Shown here: one piece after another, positions 52,712 through 60,340 of the stretch
How positions within the stretch are numbered: position 1 is the stretch's first letter
Layout: every line of letters begins with the position of its first letter
From: Levilactobacillus cerevisiae
GTDB lineage: Bacteria > Bacillota > Bacilli > Lactobacillales > Lactobacillaceae
Length of the DNA stretch: 64,000 nt
Assembly: GCF_003946245.1 (NCBI RefSeq)
Contig: NZ_RHNN01000003.1
Span: 86,933 to 150,932 of the forward strand
Direction: 5' to 3'
Program-made: the position numbers and the translations under genes
The notes under the pieces: generated by a model
Told to the model about the DNA's origin: nothing
Database searches by the model: none
What the model saw: only the letters and a program-made list of their open reading frames with translations

Positions 52712-52874
52712 GGGCGGTAAAAATAGATTCAGCCGTGGGATTCTTGAGTCGGCAGAATGCCGACCCAAGAATGGTGACTTTGAAACGCGGGCTTGGCGGT
52801 TCAAAGCAAGGCCGAAGACCGCACTTTGGCTTCGGCCGTCCTGCCCACAGCGTTCCAATCTATTTTTACCGCCC
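52712..52874 (-). repeat. Structured repeat family A, copy A8
   Basis: On the minus strand: closing stem GGGCGGTAAAAATAGATT/AATCTATTTTTACCGCCC, loop GGAAC, core GCTGTGGG/CCCACGGC. Hairpins: GGCCGAAG/CTTCGGCC, CTTTGAA/TTTCAAAG, and ATTCTTG/CAAGAAT with inner GTCGGCA/TGCCGAC. It lies just upstream of malR in opposite orientation. Confidence 0.8.
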
Positions 52875-52938
52875 GGTAAGGCGCTGATAACAACCAGTCC
52901 AATGAGTAAGTGTAAAAGCATAAGGAGTCTATGAAAAG

Positions 52939-53904
52939 ATGTTAACTATCCGTGATATAGCTGCGAAGGCTGGTGTGTCTGTCTCAACCGCCTCGCGGGC
53001 ATTAAACAACAATCCGCGCATCAGCCAGGCGACCCGGGAACGCATCCAGGCGCTAGCTGAAGCGGAGGGGTACCTCCCCAATTACAATGCCAAAAATTTA
53101 ACGGCGGGCGAGGCCAATGCCGTGGGGGTCGTTTTCCCCACGTCTGACCACAGCCAAACCGAAAATCCCTTCTACATTGACCTGCTACGGGGAATCAACG
53201 GCCAGCTGCTTCAGCGCCATTATGTGCTGTCAGTCGCCATCAGTAAGACCGCCGATGAGCTGTTGGAAAATGTGAAATCAATGGTCGTCCAAGGAAAAAT
53301 CAAGCGGTTCGTCCTGTTTTACGCGCACCGCGATGATCCAATCGCAGCCTTTCTCCGCCAACACCATCTGCGATTCGTCACGATTGGCCAGCCGGCCGAC
53401 AACGCCAACGATTACTTTGTCGACAACGATAATCTGCAGGCCGGCATCGGTGGCGCTAATTTCCTGTTAAACGAGCTGAAGGTGAAGCACCCGGTCTTCG
53501 TGGAGTCCACGCACGATTGGGCCTTCGAGCAACAGCGGCGTCAGGGATACGAGCGGGTGGCTGCCAGCTTCAACGTGGAGCCACTGACCTGCAAGTTGGG
53601 CGAAATTAACCGCGCACGGTTGTTCATCAAACAACATCCAGAAATCGATGGGATTATGGCAACCGATGATTACAACGCCATCGAATTTTATCGTTTGTTG
53701 CGCGAACAATACCACATCACTAACTTTCCAGTCGTCAGCTTCAACCACACGCTACCAGTGGGATTGACGGATGCTGACTTGCATTCGATTAACTTGTTCC
53801 CGGAAAAAATGGGTTCCGCGACGGTCGCCTTATTGTTTAGCGACCGGGAACCATTGGACACACCGACGCCTGGTCAAATTAGAATTCCCTACGAAATCAA
53901 ATAG
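52939..53904 (+). CDS. malR: LacI-family regulator of maltose genes
   Basis: This 321-residue protein has the LacI HTH MLTIRDIAAKAGVSVSTASRALNNN and hinge NAKNLTAGEANAVGVVFP. The periplasmic-binding-type core follows. It precedes a maltose transporter and maltose phosphorylase, so the MalR role is inferred from context. Operator-like sequences with core AAACGGTT lie before malT and the phosphorylase gene. AGGAG precedes the start at modest spacing. A terminator follows. Confidence 0.88.
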   Translation: MLTIRDIAAKAGVSVSTASRALNNNPRISQATRERIQALAEAEGYLPNYNAKNLTAGEANAVGVVFPTSDHSQTENPFYIDLLRGINGQLLQRHYVLSVAISKTADELLENVKSMVVQGKIKRFVLFYAHRDDPIAAFLRQHHLRFVTIGQPADNANDYFVDNDNLQAGIGGANFLLNELKVKHPVFVESTHDWAFEQQRRQGYERVAASFNVEPLTCKLGEINRARLFIKQHPEIDGIMATDDYNAIEFYRLLREQYHITNFPVVSFNHTLPVGLTDADLHSINLFPEKMGSATVALLFSDREPLDTPTPGQIRIPYEIK

Positions 53905-53913
53905 AATTTTCAG

Positions 53914-53960
53914 ACTCACTTAACTGGCGCTAAAGTCAGTGAGCGAGCCTTTTTTGATTG
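53914..53960 (+). terminator. Terminator after malR
   Basis: CTCACT and ACT pair with AGT and AGTGAG, followed by GCCTTTTTT. Confidence 0.75.
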
Positions 53961-54015
53961 TCACGCACACCAATTTAAAACTGGAACGGTCCAAAAAAGT
54001 TGCAAAAAGTTTTGC

Positions 54016-54027
54016 GCAAACGGTTGC
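54016..54027 (+). promoter_or_regulatory. MalR-type operator overlapping the malT promoter
   Basis: GCAAACGGTTGC is a LacI-family operator (GCAA-NCGN-TTGC). Its end overlaps the -35 TTGCAT (54024-54029), which is 17 bases from CATAAT (54047-54052). Confidence 0.65.
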
Positions 54028-54057
54028 ATAAAGATAAAAGCGGTGCCATAATGATTC

Positions 54058-54072
54058 ATGTAATCGTTTTCA
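54058..54072 (+). promoter_or_regulatory. cre (CcpA) site at the malT transcription start
   Basis: ATGTAATCGTTTTCA matches WTGNAANCGNWNNCW at every position and lies just after the -10 box. Confidence 0.7.
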
Positions 54073-54110
54073 GCAATTATTTAAAAGCAGATTTTGAGGA
54101 GGTTTTTTAT

Positions 54111-55484
54111 ATGTCAGATGTTGCGTCTGAAGATACATCGGCGGAAGCCGCAAGTAAGAAAAATGGCTTGCCAAAACTCCCTGCCAGCACAATTTGGATG
54201 ATCAACTTTGGTTTCTTGGGGGTTCAAACGGCCTTCACGTTACAAAGTTCTCAAATGAGTCGAATCTTCCAAACTATTGGGGCTGACCCGAACAGTTTAG
54301 GGTGGTTCTTCATTTTGCCACCATTGGCTGGTTTAATCGTTCAACCAATCGTTGGGTACTATTCCGACAGAACTTGGGCACCAAAATGGGGTGGCCGGCG
54401 GTTGCCTTACCTGTTACTCGGGACAATCGTTGCCGTCATTGTTATGTGTCTGTTGCCTAACTCAGGGAGTATGGGCTTCGGGTATGCGTCGCTAGCAGCT
54501 TTGCTGTTCGGTGCCATCACCGTTGCCTTCCTGGACTTGTCTTCTAACATTGCGATGCAACCATTCAAGATGATGGTTGGGGACATGGTTAACGATGACC
54601 AAAAGAGTTACGCTTACGGGATTCAAAGTTTCTTATCCAACACGGGTGCCGTTTTAGCTGCCATCCTGCCATTCCTGTTCGCCGCAATTGGTATCGCTAA
54701 CACGGCCTCCAAGGGTGTTGTGCCTTCAACAGTTAAGGTTGCTTTCTATGTTGGGGCTGTCCTGTTAGTCATCACGAGTCTCTTCACTATCTTCCGGGTC
54801 CATGAATACGATCCAGATACCTATGCGAAATACCATGGGATCACCAAGGAAGATAACGCTGAAGGTGGGAACTGGTGGACGTTACTGAAGTCAGCACCAA
54901 AGGTTTTCTGGACCGTTACCTTAGTTCAATTCTTCTGCTGGGTTGCCTTCCAATACCTGTGGACTTATTCCGCTGGTGCCATTGCTTCTAATGTTTGGCA
55001 CACGACCAACGCCGCATCCGCTGGCTACCAGGCTGCTGGTAACTGGTACGGGGTCTTAGCCGCCGTTCAATCTATCGCTGCTGTTATTTGGTCATACGTT
55101 TTGGCTAAATTGCCTAACAGTGTTCACAAATTGGGTTACGCTGGTAGTTTAGGCTTAGGTGCCGTTGGGTTCATCTCCGTCTTCTTCGTTCACAACCAAT
55201 ACGCTTTGATCATTTCATTCATCTTAGTTGGGATTGCTTGGGCTGCGATGAACACTTACCCATTGACCATGGTTACCAACGCCTTATCCGGTGCCCACAT
55301 GGGGACTTACCTGGGCCTGTTCAACGGTTCAATTTGCTTACCACAAATCGTTGCTTCCCTGGCTAGTTTCGCTTTGTTCCCACTGCTCGGTGGTGCTCAA
55401 GCCAACATGTTCTTGTTAGCTGGGATTATCATGGCCATCGGTGCCTTATCCGTCGGCACCATCAAGGAAACTTACAAGGCTTAG
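54111..55484 (+). CDS. malT: Maltose transporter, MFS/GPH type
   Basis: This 457-residue protein has 12 helices and the SLC45/MalT-like sugar:proton symporter pattern: INFGFLGVQTAFTLQSSQMSRIFQ, then QPIVGYYSDRTW and GGRRLPYLLLG after helix 2. LDLSSNIAMQPFKMMVGDM follows. It imports maltose for the phosphorylase downstream. GAGGAGG precedes ATG 54111; 37 more codons are open upstream but overlap the promoter and cre. Confidence 0.9.
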   Translation: MSDVASEDTSAEAASKKNGLPKLPASTIWMINFGFLGVQTAFTLQSSQMSRIFQTIGADPNSLGWFFILPPLAGLIVQPIVGYYSDRTWAPKWGGRRLPYLLLGTIVAVIVMCLLPNSGSMGFGYASLAALLFGAITVAFLDLSSNIAMQPFKMMVGDMVNDDQKSYAYGIQSFLSNTGAVLAAILPFLFAAIGIANTASKGVVPSTVKVAFYVGAVLLVITSLFTIFRVHEYDPDTYAKYHGITKEDNAEGGNWWTLLKSAPKVFWTVTLVQFFCWVAFQYLWTYSAGAIASNVWHTTNAASAGYQAAGNWYGVLAAVQSIAAVIWSYVLAKLPNSVHKLGYAGSLGLGAVGFISVFFVHNQYALIISFILVGIAWAAMNTYPLTMVTNALSGAHMGTYLGLFNGSICLPQIVASLASFALFPLLGGAQANMFLLAGIIMAIGALSVGTIKETYKA

Positions 55485-55515
55485 GGTTTTAAACGGATGT
55501 TGGCAGCGCCTTAGC

Positions 55516-55675
55516 GGGTGCTGAAAATGGGACCGGAACGCTGTGGGCAGGACGCCCGGAGCCAAAAGGCGGTCTCCGAGCTCGCTTTGAACCACGAAAT
55601 TCACGTGTTTCAAAGGCGCCAGTTACTCCGCTGACCGCGCAGTAACTCCCACGGCTTGGCCCATTTACAGCACCC
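55516..55675 (+). repeat. Structured repeat family A, copy A9
   Basis: Closing stem GGGTGCTGAAAATGGG/CCCATTTACAGCACCC (one internal mismatch), then CC/GG, loop GGAAC opposite TT, core GCTGTGGG/CCCACGGC. Hairpins: CGGAG/CTCCG, CTTTGAA/TTTCAAAG, AGTTACT/AGTAACT. It lies between malT and the phosphorylase gene. Confidence 0.78.
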
Positions 55676-55682
55676 ACACGGC

Positions 55683-55848
55683 TAACATTAGTTTAAACCA
55701 GCTTGTAACCTTTCTTGATTGCTTGTTGGGCTTAACTTTGTGAGAGCTTCACGGCTGTTGGGTTGCCGTAACAGGTGACATCAGTTTAAACCAGCTGGCA
55801 AGGCTTCTTGATTGCTTGTTGGGCTTCACTTTCGTAGGCACTCAGTGG
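55683..55848 (+). repeat. Direct repeat (about 60 bp, period about 100) downstream of A9
   Basis: CATTAGTTTAAACCAGCTTG...TTGATTGCTTGTTGGGCTT at 55688 recurs as CATCAGTTTAAACCAGCTGG...TTGATTGCTTGTTGGGCTT near 55788, with about 85 percent identity by eye. The first half matches the GACACTGG...TTCAGCTGG flank that follows A4 and A5. Confidence 0.65.
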
Positions 55849-55946
55849 ATGCCATGATTGTATCTGCTGGGGTTCCCTGCTAATAAATCTTATAATGTAC
55901 GTACAACCGGTTGGGCAACTTCAACCGGGAGGCAGCCCTGGGGCTT

Positions 55947-55954
55947 AACCGTTT
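55947..55954 (-). promoter_or_regulatory. Candidate MalR half-operator before the phosphorylase gene
   Basis: AACCGTTT (AAACGGTT on the minus strand) within CTTAACCGTTTCGG matches the core of the malT operator, about 80 bases before the start. Confidence 0.35.
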
Positions 55955-56035
55955 CGGCTGACCACTTCGCTGCCTTTTATTTAAACGATGATGTGTTTTT
56001 TACCGCAAACATTTTGAAAAGGAGACATGTTTAGC

Positions 56036-58306
56036 ATGAAACGTATTTTTGAGGTACAACCTTGGAACGTCATTACCCATACTTTTGACCCCCAAGACAA
56101 GCGGCTTCAGGAATCCATGACTAGCTTAGGTAACGGCTACATGGGTATGCGGGGCGACTTTGAAGAAGGCTACTCCGGCGACTCCCTCCAAGGCATTTAC
56201 TTGGGTGGTGTCTGGTATCCTGACAAAACGCGTGTCGGCTGGTGGAAGAACGGTTATCCGAAGTACTTCGGTAAGGTTGTCAATGCCGTTAACTTTATCA
56301 AATTACCCATCGAAATCAATGGCCAAGCCGTTGATTTAGCCAAGGATACATTTAGCGACTTCACCTTGGATCTCGACATGCAAAAGGGCATCTTGAACCG
56401 GGCCTTCACGGTGACGCGCGGTGACGTTAAGGTTGCCTTGACCTTCCAACGTTTCTTGAGTGTTGCACAACAAGAACTCTCCGTTCAAAAGGTCACGGTT
56501 AAGAACTTGAGCGACGTCAGTGTTGACGTGACCATCAAGCCAAGCATTGACGCCGATGTTAAAAATGAAGAAGCCAACTATGACGAACGGTTCTGGGACG
56601 TGTTAGCTGCAGAACAAGGCCAAGATAGTGGGAGCGTCGTTGCCAAGACGACACCAAACCCATTTGGTACGCCACAGTTTACTTCTGGCATGGAAATGCG
56701 GACGGTCACTGACCTGAAGAACGTGGCCGTTACCCAACCCAACGACAAAGAAGTGGTCACTGCTTACGCGGGTAGTTTAGCCCCTCAAGCAACCACTGAA
56801 TTGGAAAAGCGGGTTATCGTGGTGACTTCACGGGATTACGACACCCAAGACAAGCTGACCAGTGCGATGCACGAACTCAGTGACAAGGTTGCCAAGTCTG
56901 CCTATGAAGACCTCCTGAACGCGCATACGGCCATTTGGGGCCAACGTTGGGCTAAGTCCGACGTGGTCATCAACGGTGACGATGAGTCGCAACAGGGGAT
57001 TCGTTTCAACCTGTTCCAACTGTTCTCCACTTACTACGGTGAAGATTCACGGTTGAACATTGGTCCTAAAGGGTTCACCGGTGAGAAATATGGTGGTGCG
57101 ACCTACTGGGATACTGAAGCCTTCGCCGTTCCCGTTTACCTGGGGATTACGGATCCAGAAGTTACCCGCAACCTGTTGATGTACCGTTACAAGCAATTGG
57201 ACGGTGCCTACGTCAACGCCAAGGAACAAGGCTTAGACGGTGCCCTCTTCCCAATGGTGACCTTCGACGGGATCGAATGCCATAACGAATGGGAAATCAC
57301 CTTCGAAGAAATTCACCGGAACGGTGACATTGCCTTCGCCATTTACAATTACACCCGTTACACGGGCGACACCAGTTACGTCTTGCACGAAGGTGCCAAG
57401 GTCTTGACCGAAATTTCTAAATTCTGGGCTGACCGGGTACACTTTAGCAAGCGGAACAACCAGTACATGATCCACGGGGTCACTGGTCCTGACGAATACG
57501 AAAACAACGTTGACAACAACTGGTACACCAACATCCTGGCACAATGGACGTTGAAGTACACGTTGGAAATCTTGGGTCAAGTCGACAAAGACACGGCCAA
57601 GAAGCTCAACATTTCCGCTGACCAAAAGGCCAAGTGGCAAGATATCGTTGACCGGATGTACCTGCCTTACGACAAGGACCTAAACATCTTCGTGCAACAC
57701 GATGGCTTCCTGGACAAGGACGTCGAACCCGTCAGTGCCATTCCAGACGGGCAACGCCCAATCAACCAAAACTGGTCGTGGGACAAGATTCTGCGTTCGC
57801 CTTACATCAAGCAAGGGGACGTGCTTCAAGGTATCTGGGACTTCATCGACGACTTTACGCCAGAACAAAAGAAGTCGAACTTTGACTTCTACGAACCACT
57901 GACGGTCCATGAATCCAGCTTGTCACCAGCCATTCACTCTGTCTTGGCTGCCGACTTGCACTACGAAGACAAGGCGGTTGAACTGTACAACCGGACGGCG
58001 CGGTTGGACTTGGACAACTACAACAACGATACGGTTGATGGCTTGCACATCACGGCCATGACCGGTGGTTGGATTGCTGTTGTTCAAGGGTTCGCTGGCA
58101 TGCGGGTTCGCGATAACGAACTGCATTTCGCCCCATTCCTGCCTAAGCAATGGAAGAGCTACAGCTTCCGGCAAGTCTTCCGCGGTCGCCTGATTGAAGT
58201 CAGTGTTCACGCTGACGGCCCACACTTCAAGCTGATCAGTGGGGAACCATTGACGATTGACGTGGCTGGCGAAAAGGTTAACCTTAGCACTGAAGTTACG
58301 GAATAG
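56036..58306 (+). CDS. malP: Maltose phosphorylase (GH65)
   Basis: This 756-residue protein converts maltose plus phosphate into beta-glucose-1-phosphate and glucose. The N-terminus MKRIFEVQPWNVITHTFDP and NGYMGMRGDFEEGYSGDSL match lactobacillar enzymes. The catalytic acid lies in GIECHNEWEITFEEIHR, in the position of Glu487 of the L. brevis enzyme, and SSLSPAIHSVLAADL follows. ATG 56036 is 11 bases after AAAAGGAG; ATG 56027 is too close. No beta-phosphoglucomutase gene is next to it. Confidence 0.95.
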   Translation: MKRIFEVQPWNVITHTFDPQDKRLQESMTSLGNGYMGMRGDFEEGYSGDSLQGIYLGGVWYPDKTRVGWWKNGYPKYFGKVVNAVNFIKLPIEINGQAVDLAKDTFSDFTLDLDMQKGILNRAFTVTRGDVKVALTFQRFLSVAQQELSVQKVTVKNLSDVSVDVTIKPSIDADVKNEEANYDERFWDVLAAEQGQDSGSVVAKTTPNPFGTPQFTSGMEMRTVTDLKNVAVTQPNDKEVVTAYAGSLAPQATTELEKRVIVVTSRDYDTQDKLTSAMHELSDKVAKSAYEDLLNAHTAIWGQRWAKSDVVINGDDESQQGIRFNLFQLFSTYYGEDSRLNIGPKGFTGEKYGGATYWDTEAFAVPVYLGITDPEVTRNLLMYRYKQLDGAYVNAKEQGLDGALFPMVTFDGIECHNEWEITFEEIHRNGDIAFAIYNYTRYTGDTSYVLHEGAKVLTEISKFWADRVHFSKRNNQYMIHGVTGPDEYENNVDNNWYTNILAQWTLKYTLEILGQVDKDTAKKLNISADQKAKWQDIVDRMYLPYDKDLNIFVQHDGFLDKDVEPVSAIPDGQRPINQNWSWDKILRSPYIKQGDVLQGIWDFIDDFTPEQKKSNFDFYEPLTVHESSLSPAIHSVLAADLHYEDKAVELYNRTARLDLDNYNNDTVDGLHITAMTGGWIAVVQGFAGMRVRDNELHFAPFLPKQWKSYSFRQVFRGRLIEVSVHADGPHFKLISGEPLTIDVAGEKVNLSTEVTE

Positions 58307-58325
58307 AATTTTAAATTGCTATGCC

Positions 58326-58363
58326 AAACAGCTCTCACCTTTTGTTGGTGGGGGCTGTTTTTG
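58326..58363 (+). terminator. Terminator after malP
   Basis: AAACAGC and CACC pair with GGTG and GCTGTTT and are followed by T. Confidence 0.8.
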
Positions 58364-58433
58364 TATCCAAAGCAAGTTCAAAGCGAAGACCAGCTAACGA
58401 AGATTCTGTCCACAAAATTTGTTGGAAATTACC

Positions 58434-58616
58434 ACCTGCGGCTGCCAGAAATTCCGTCTGCTGTGGGGACCGCCTGCGGCCTGGGGAGCGGTCCTCCGGC
58501 TCGGCTTGAAGCCTGTCAAAAGCCGCCAGTCTCCAAACGCGTCCCACGACGTAACCTGAGAAAATCGCTCAGCTAACGTCGTCGACACAGCTGCCTGCAT
58601 CTCTGTCCTCCTCCGG
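58434..58616 (-). repeat. Structured repeat family B, copy B3
   Basis: In minus orientation. CAGAAAT/ATCTCTG closing stem (one mismatch), GCTGTGGGGACC, GGACCGCC...GGAGCGGTCC hairpin, GGCTTGAAGCC...CTCCAAAC hairpin and ACGACGT/ACGTCGT hairpin with inner CTGAG/CTCAG. It is very close to B2. The rest of the gap to 58945 shows no gene. Confidence 0.7.
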
Positions 58617-58945
58617 TTGTGATTGTTCTTCAACATAACATGGATGTCACTATCGCTGGGCTGGCAACGTTTGCTAATGATAATTTGCTGCCGCCAATGT
58701 AGGTGTGAGTGAGCCATACGTACTGTCGCATACAGTGTTGCGGCTTGAATTTTGCAATCGGTAAGCTGTCAGAGGTAGACAACGCTGTTGATCGGTAATT
58801 GTTGTATTGTTAATCCCGACATTTCGGTCTTTTTTGGTGCTGGCCAGTTAGCGAATGGTCTGGGTCAGCCGGCCAGCTAGAAAGGCGGTTAGTCCCTGAA
58901 TCTCAGGTGCGGCGGTCGTCAAGCAGATGATGGAATAGGGAAATT

Positions 58946-58982
58946 AAAAACGTCTACCAACATTTACGCTGGTAGGCGTTTT
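58946..58982 (-). terminator. Terminator of the 147-residue gene
   Basis: AAAACGTCTACC pairs with GGTAGGCGTTTT (one G-U) around ACATTTACGCT, immediately past the stop at 58989. Confidence 0.85.
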
Positions 58983-58988
58983 GTGCGC

Positions 58989-59432
58989 TTAGAAGTCTTG
59001 TGGCAAATTATCTTGTTGCAGTTCCTTAGCTTTGACCAATGAGGCGTCTTCGTCCCAATAGGTCAGCCATTCGCCGTTCGTCGTCAGGCTTTCAAGTTCT
59101 AATTGGTCCTTCACAAGGAAGTCGGTTTCGAGTTGTTCTTTGAATGCCGTGATCAGGCGTTGCATCGTTTGTAAATTAGCGGCCAGGTCGTTTCCGCCCA
59201 TATTAGCGATGGCGTCTTCGAATTGGGTGCGAACAGCCGTCTCAATTTTACGAAGTTGGCGTTCCTTATCGCGGGCAAGCTTGGGCTGGTTGTGAACGTC
59301 AAAAGCCATGGCTGGACTGACGCCGACGAATTGCACGCTGATTTTGGGCAGGTCTAAGCCGTAGGGAGCTTGCGCGTCGTCGCTATTGCCGTAGACGGTG
59401 AAGTCGCGGATGACTGTTAAGATTTCTGACAT
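58989..59432 (-). CDS. Hypothetical cytoplasmic protein (147 residues)
   Basis: An acidic soluble protein with a beta-rich start (MSEILTVIRDFTVYG... ISVQFVGVSPAMAFD). A long helical middle follows (KERQLRKIETAVRTQFEDAIANMG and QRLITAFKEQLETDFL), then an acidic tail. AAAGGAG precedes ATG 59432 and a terminator follows it, so it is a real single gene. I do not recognise a family and there is no signal peptide or membrane segment. Confidence 0.65.
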   Translation of the reverse strand: MSEILTVIRDFTVYGNSDDAQAPYGLDLPKISVQFVGVSPAMAFDVHNQPKLARDKERQLRKIETAVRTQFEDAIANMGGNDLAANLQTMQRLITAFKEQLETDFLVKDQLELESLTTNGEWLTYWDEDASLVKAKELQQDNLPQDF

Positions 59433-59574
59433 GGGGTTTCTCCTTTGGTGACTAGAATACGTTTAGTTTACGGCAGGGAAAAACCCACGTCAAACGAAGC
59501 CGCGGGCAGGGGTTGGTGTGGGTTGTTTTTGGGTTGTGAATTTTAGTGGTACTTGCCTTTGAGCTTATCTTGCT

Positions 59575-59675
59575 TTGGCCCGTTTGGCTGGTTCTTCACG
59601 GAATAGTTCGGAAATATGCGGCCTCTGAAACGTGCTACACGGGGCAGACTCCTGCGCTTAACCCAGCTAAGAAAA
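59575..59675 (+). repeat. Structured repeat family C, copy C3 (truncated)
   Basis: Shares the leader CCGTTTGGCTGGTTCT and GCCTCTGAAACGTGCTACAC with the next copy at a period of about 130 bases, then GGGG...CTTA/TAAG...CCCC. The main hairpin is incomplete. Confidence 0.5.
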
Positions 59676-59702
59676 TACCCCATCGTTTCTGTGTACCTTA
59701 TT

Positions 59703-59880
59703 TTAGACCGTTTGACTGGTTCTACATGGATACTAACCTCGGTCCTGGCAGCCTCTGAAACGTGCTACACGAGCCAGACTCCTCCGCTTAGAAAGTCCCA
59801 GAACTCCTGCCCGGCGAGGCCGAACAGAAGCCCTGGGGCTCCCTAATGCTCAGAGTCTAAGCGGCTCATTCCGCACTCTA
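59703..59880 (+). repeat. Structured repeat family C, copy C4
   Basis: GTGC, GAGCC and AGACTC (5-prime) pair with GAGTCT, GGCTC and GCAC (3-prime). The 5-prime loop is CTCCGC and the 3-prime loop TGCTCA, with an extra AAGC on the 3-prime side, exactly where C1 has TTCCGC, TGCTCG and AAGC. Stem sequences differ from C1. Confidence 0.65.
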
Positions 59881-60147
59881 CCAACTAGCCTTCCGTACCC
59901 CAGGGATCTGTCCCTGATGGGCCAACTGGCGGAAGTTTAGGCGGGATAGGCCGAACTTGCGCATGTAGGCGTGTGGGCGGCCATCTAAGTGGTCCCGGTG
60001 GTGCATCCGGGTTGGGGAGGCGTCACGGGGTAACAGTGCCAAGGCTTCGTAATCGCCTGCTGCCTTTAGTTCTGCGCGGCGTTCCGCGTACTTTTCAACG
60101 GTTGCTTCAATCCGTTTTGCTTTTGCAATCTTAGACTTTTTTGCCAT
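59878..60147 (-). CDS. rpsN: 30S ribosomal protein S14, zinc-independent form
   Basis: This 89-residue S14 lacks the CxxC...CxxC zinc ribbon of the 61-residue form and carries the long form's [37 protein letters not shown]. It replaces the zinc-containing S14 when zinc is scarce. A Zur-box palindrome lies about 30 bases upstream, which supports this. The gene stands alone, outside any ribosomal operon. A GGAG ribosome site precedes ATG 60147. Confidence 0.95.
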   Translation of the reverse strand: MAKKSKIAKAKRIEATVEKYAERRAELKAAGDYEALALLPRDASPTRMHHRDHLDGRPHAYMRKFGLSRLNFRQLAHQGQIPGVRKASW

Positions 60148-60175
60148 GAATAAATAATGCTCCTTCTATATTTAG

Positions 60176-60194
60176 ATAGTAATAATTACGTTTT
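60176..60194 (-). promoter_or_regulatory. Zur box upstream of rpsN
   Basis: On the minus strand AAAACGTAATTATTACTAT contains the palindrome GTAAT-T-ATTAC and resembles the Firmicute Zur consensus (AAATCGTAATNATTACGATTT). A TTGACA lies upstream on the minus strand (60222-60227), so the box falls at the start of transcription. Confidence 0.7.
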
Positions 60195-60264
60195 ACAAAT
60201 GTATCATAGGTGCAGATTTGCTGTCAATCAAAGCGACTTGTCGTTTCTTCAGAGAAGAGATCAC

Positions 60265-60302
60265 AAAAAGCAGGCTCCAGCAATCGTCGGAGCCTGCTTT
60301 GC
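60265..60302 (-). terminator. Terminator of galM
   Basis: AAAGCAGGCTCC and GGAGCCTGCTTT are exact complements; the minus strand continues with TT. It is about 40 bases past the galM stop. Confidence 0.88.
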
Positions 60303-60340
60303 TAAACAACACGCGCTGTCACCAGCTCGCCCGTTAGTTT

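Noticed and set aside
57233..57640. 135-codon antisense frame within malP, and other antisense frames in GC-rich genes
   Set aside because: Shadow of a strongly conserved coding sequence on the other strand.
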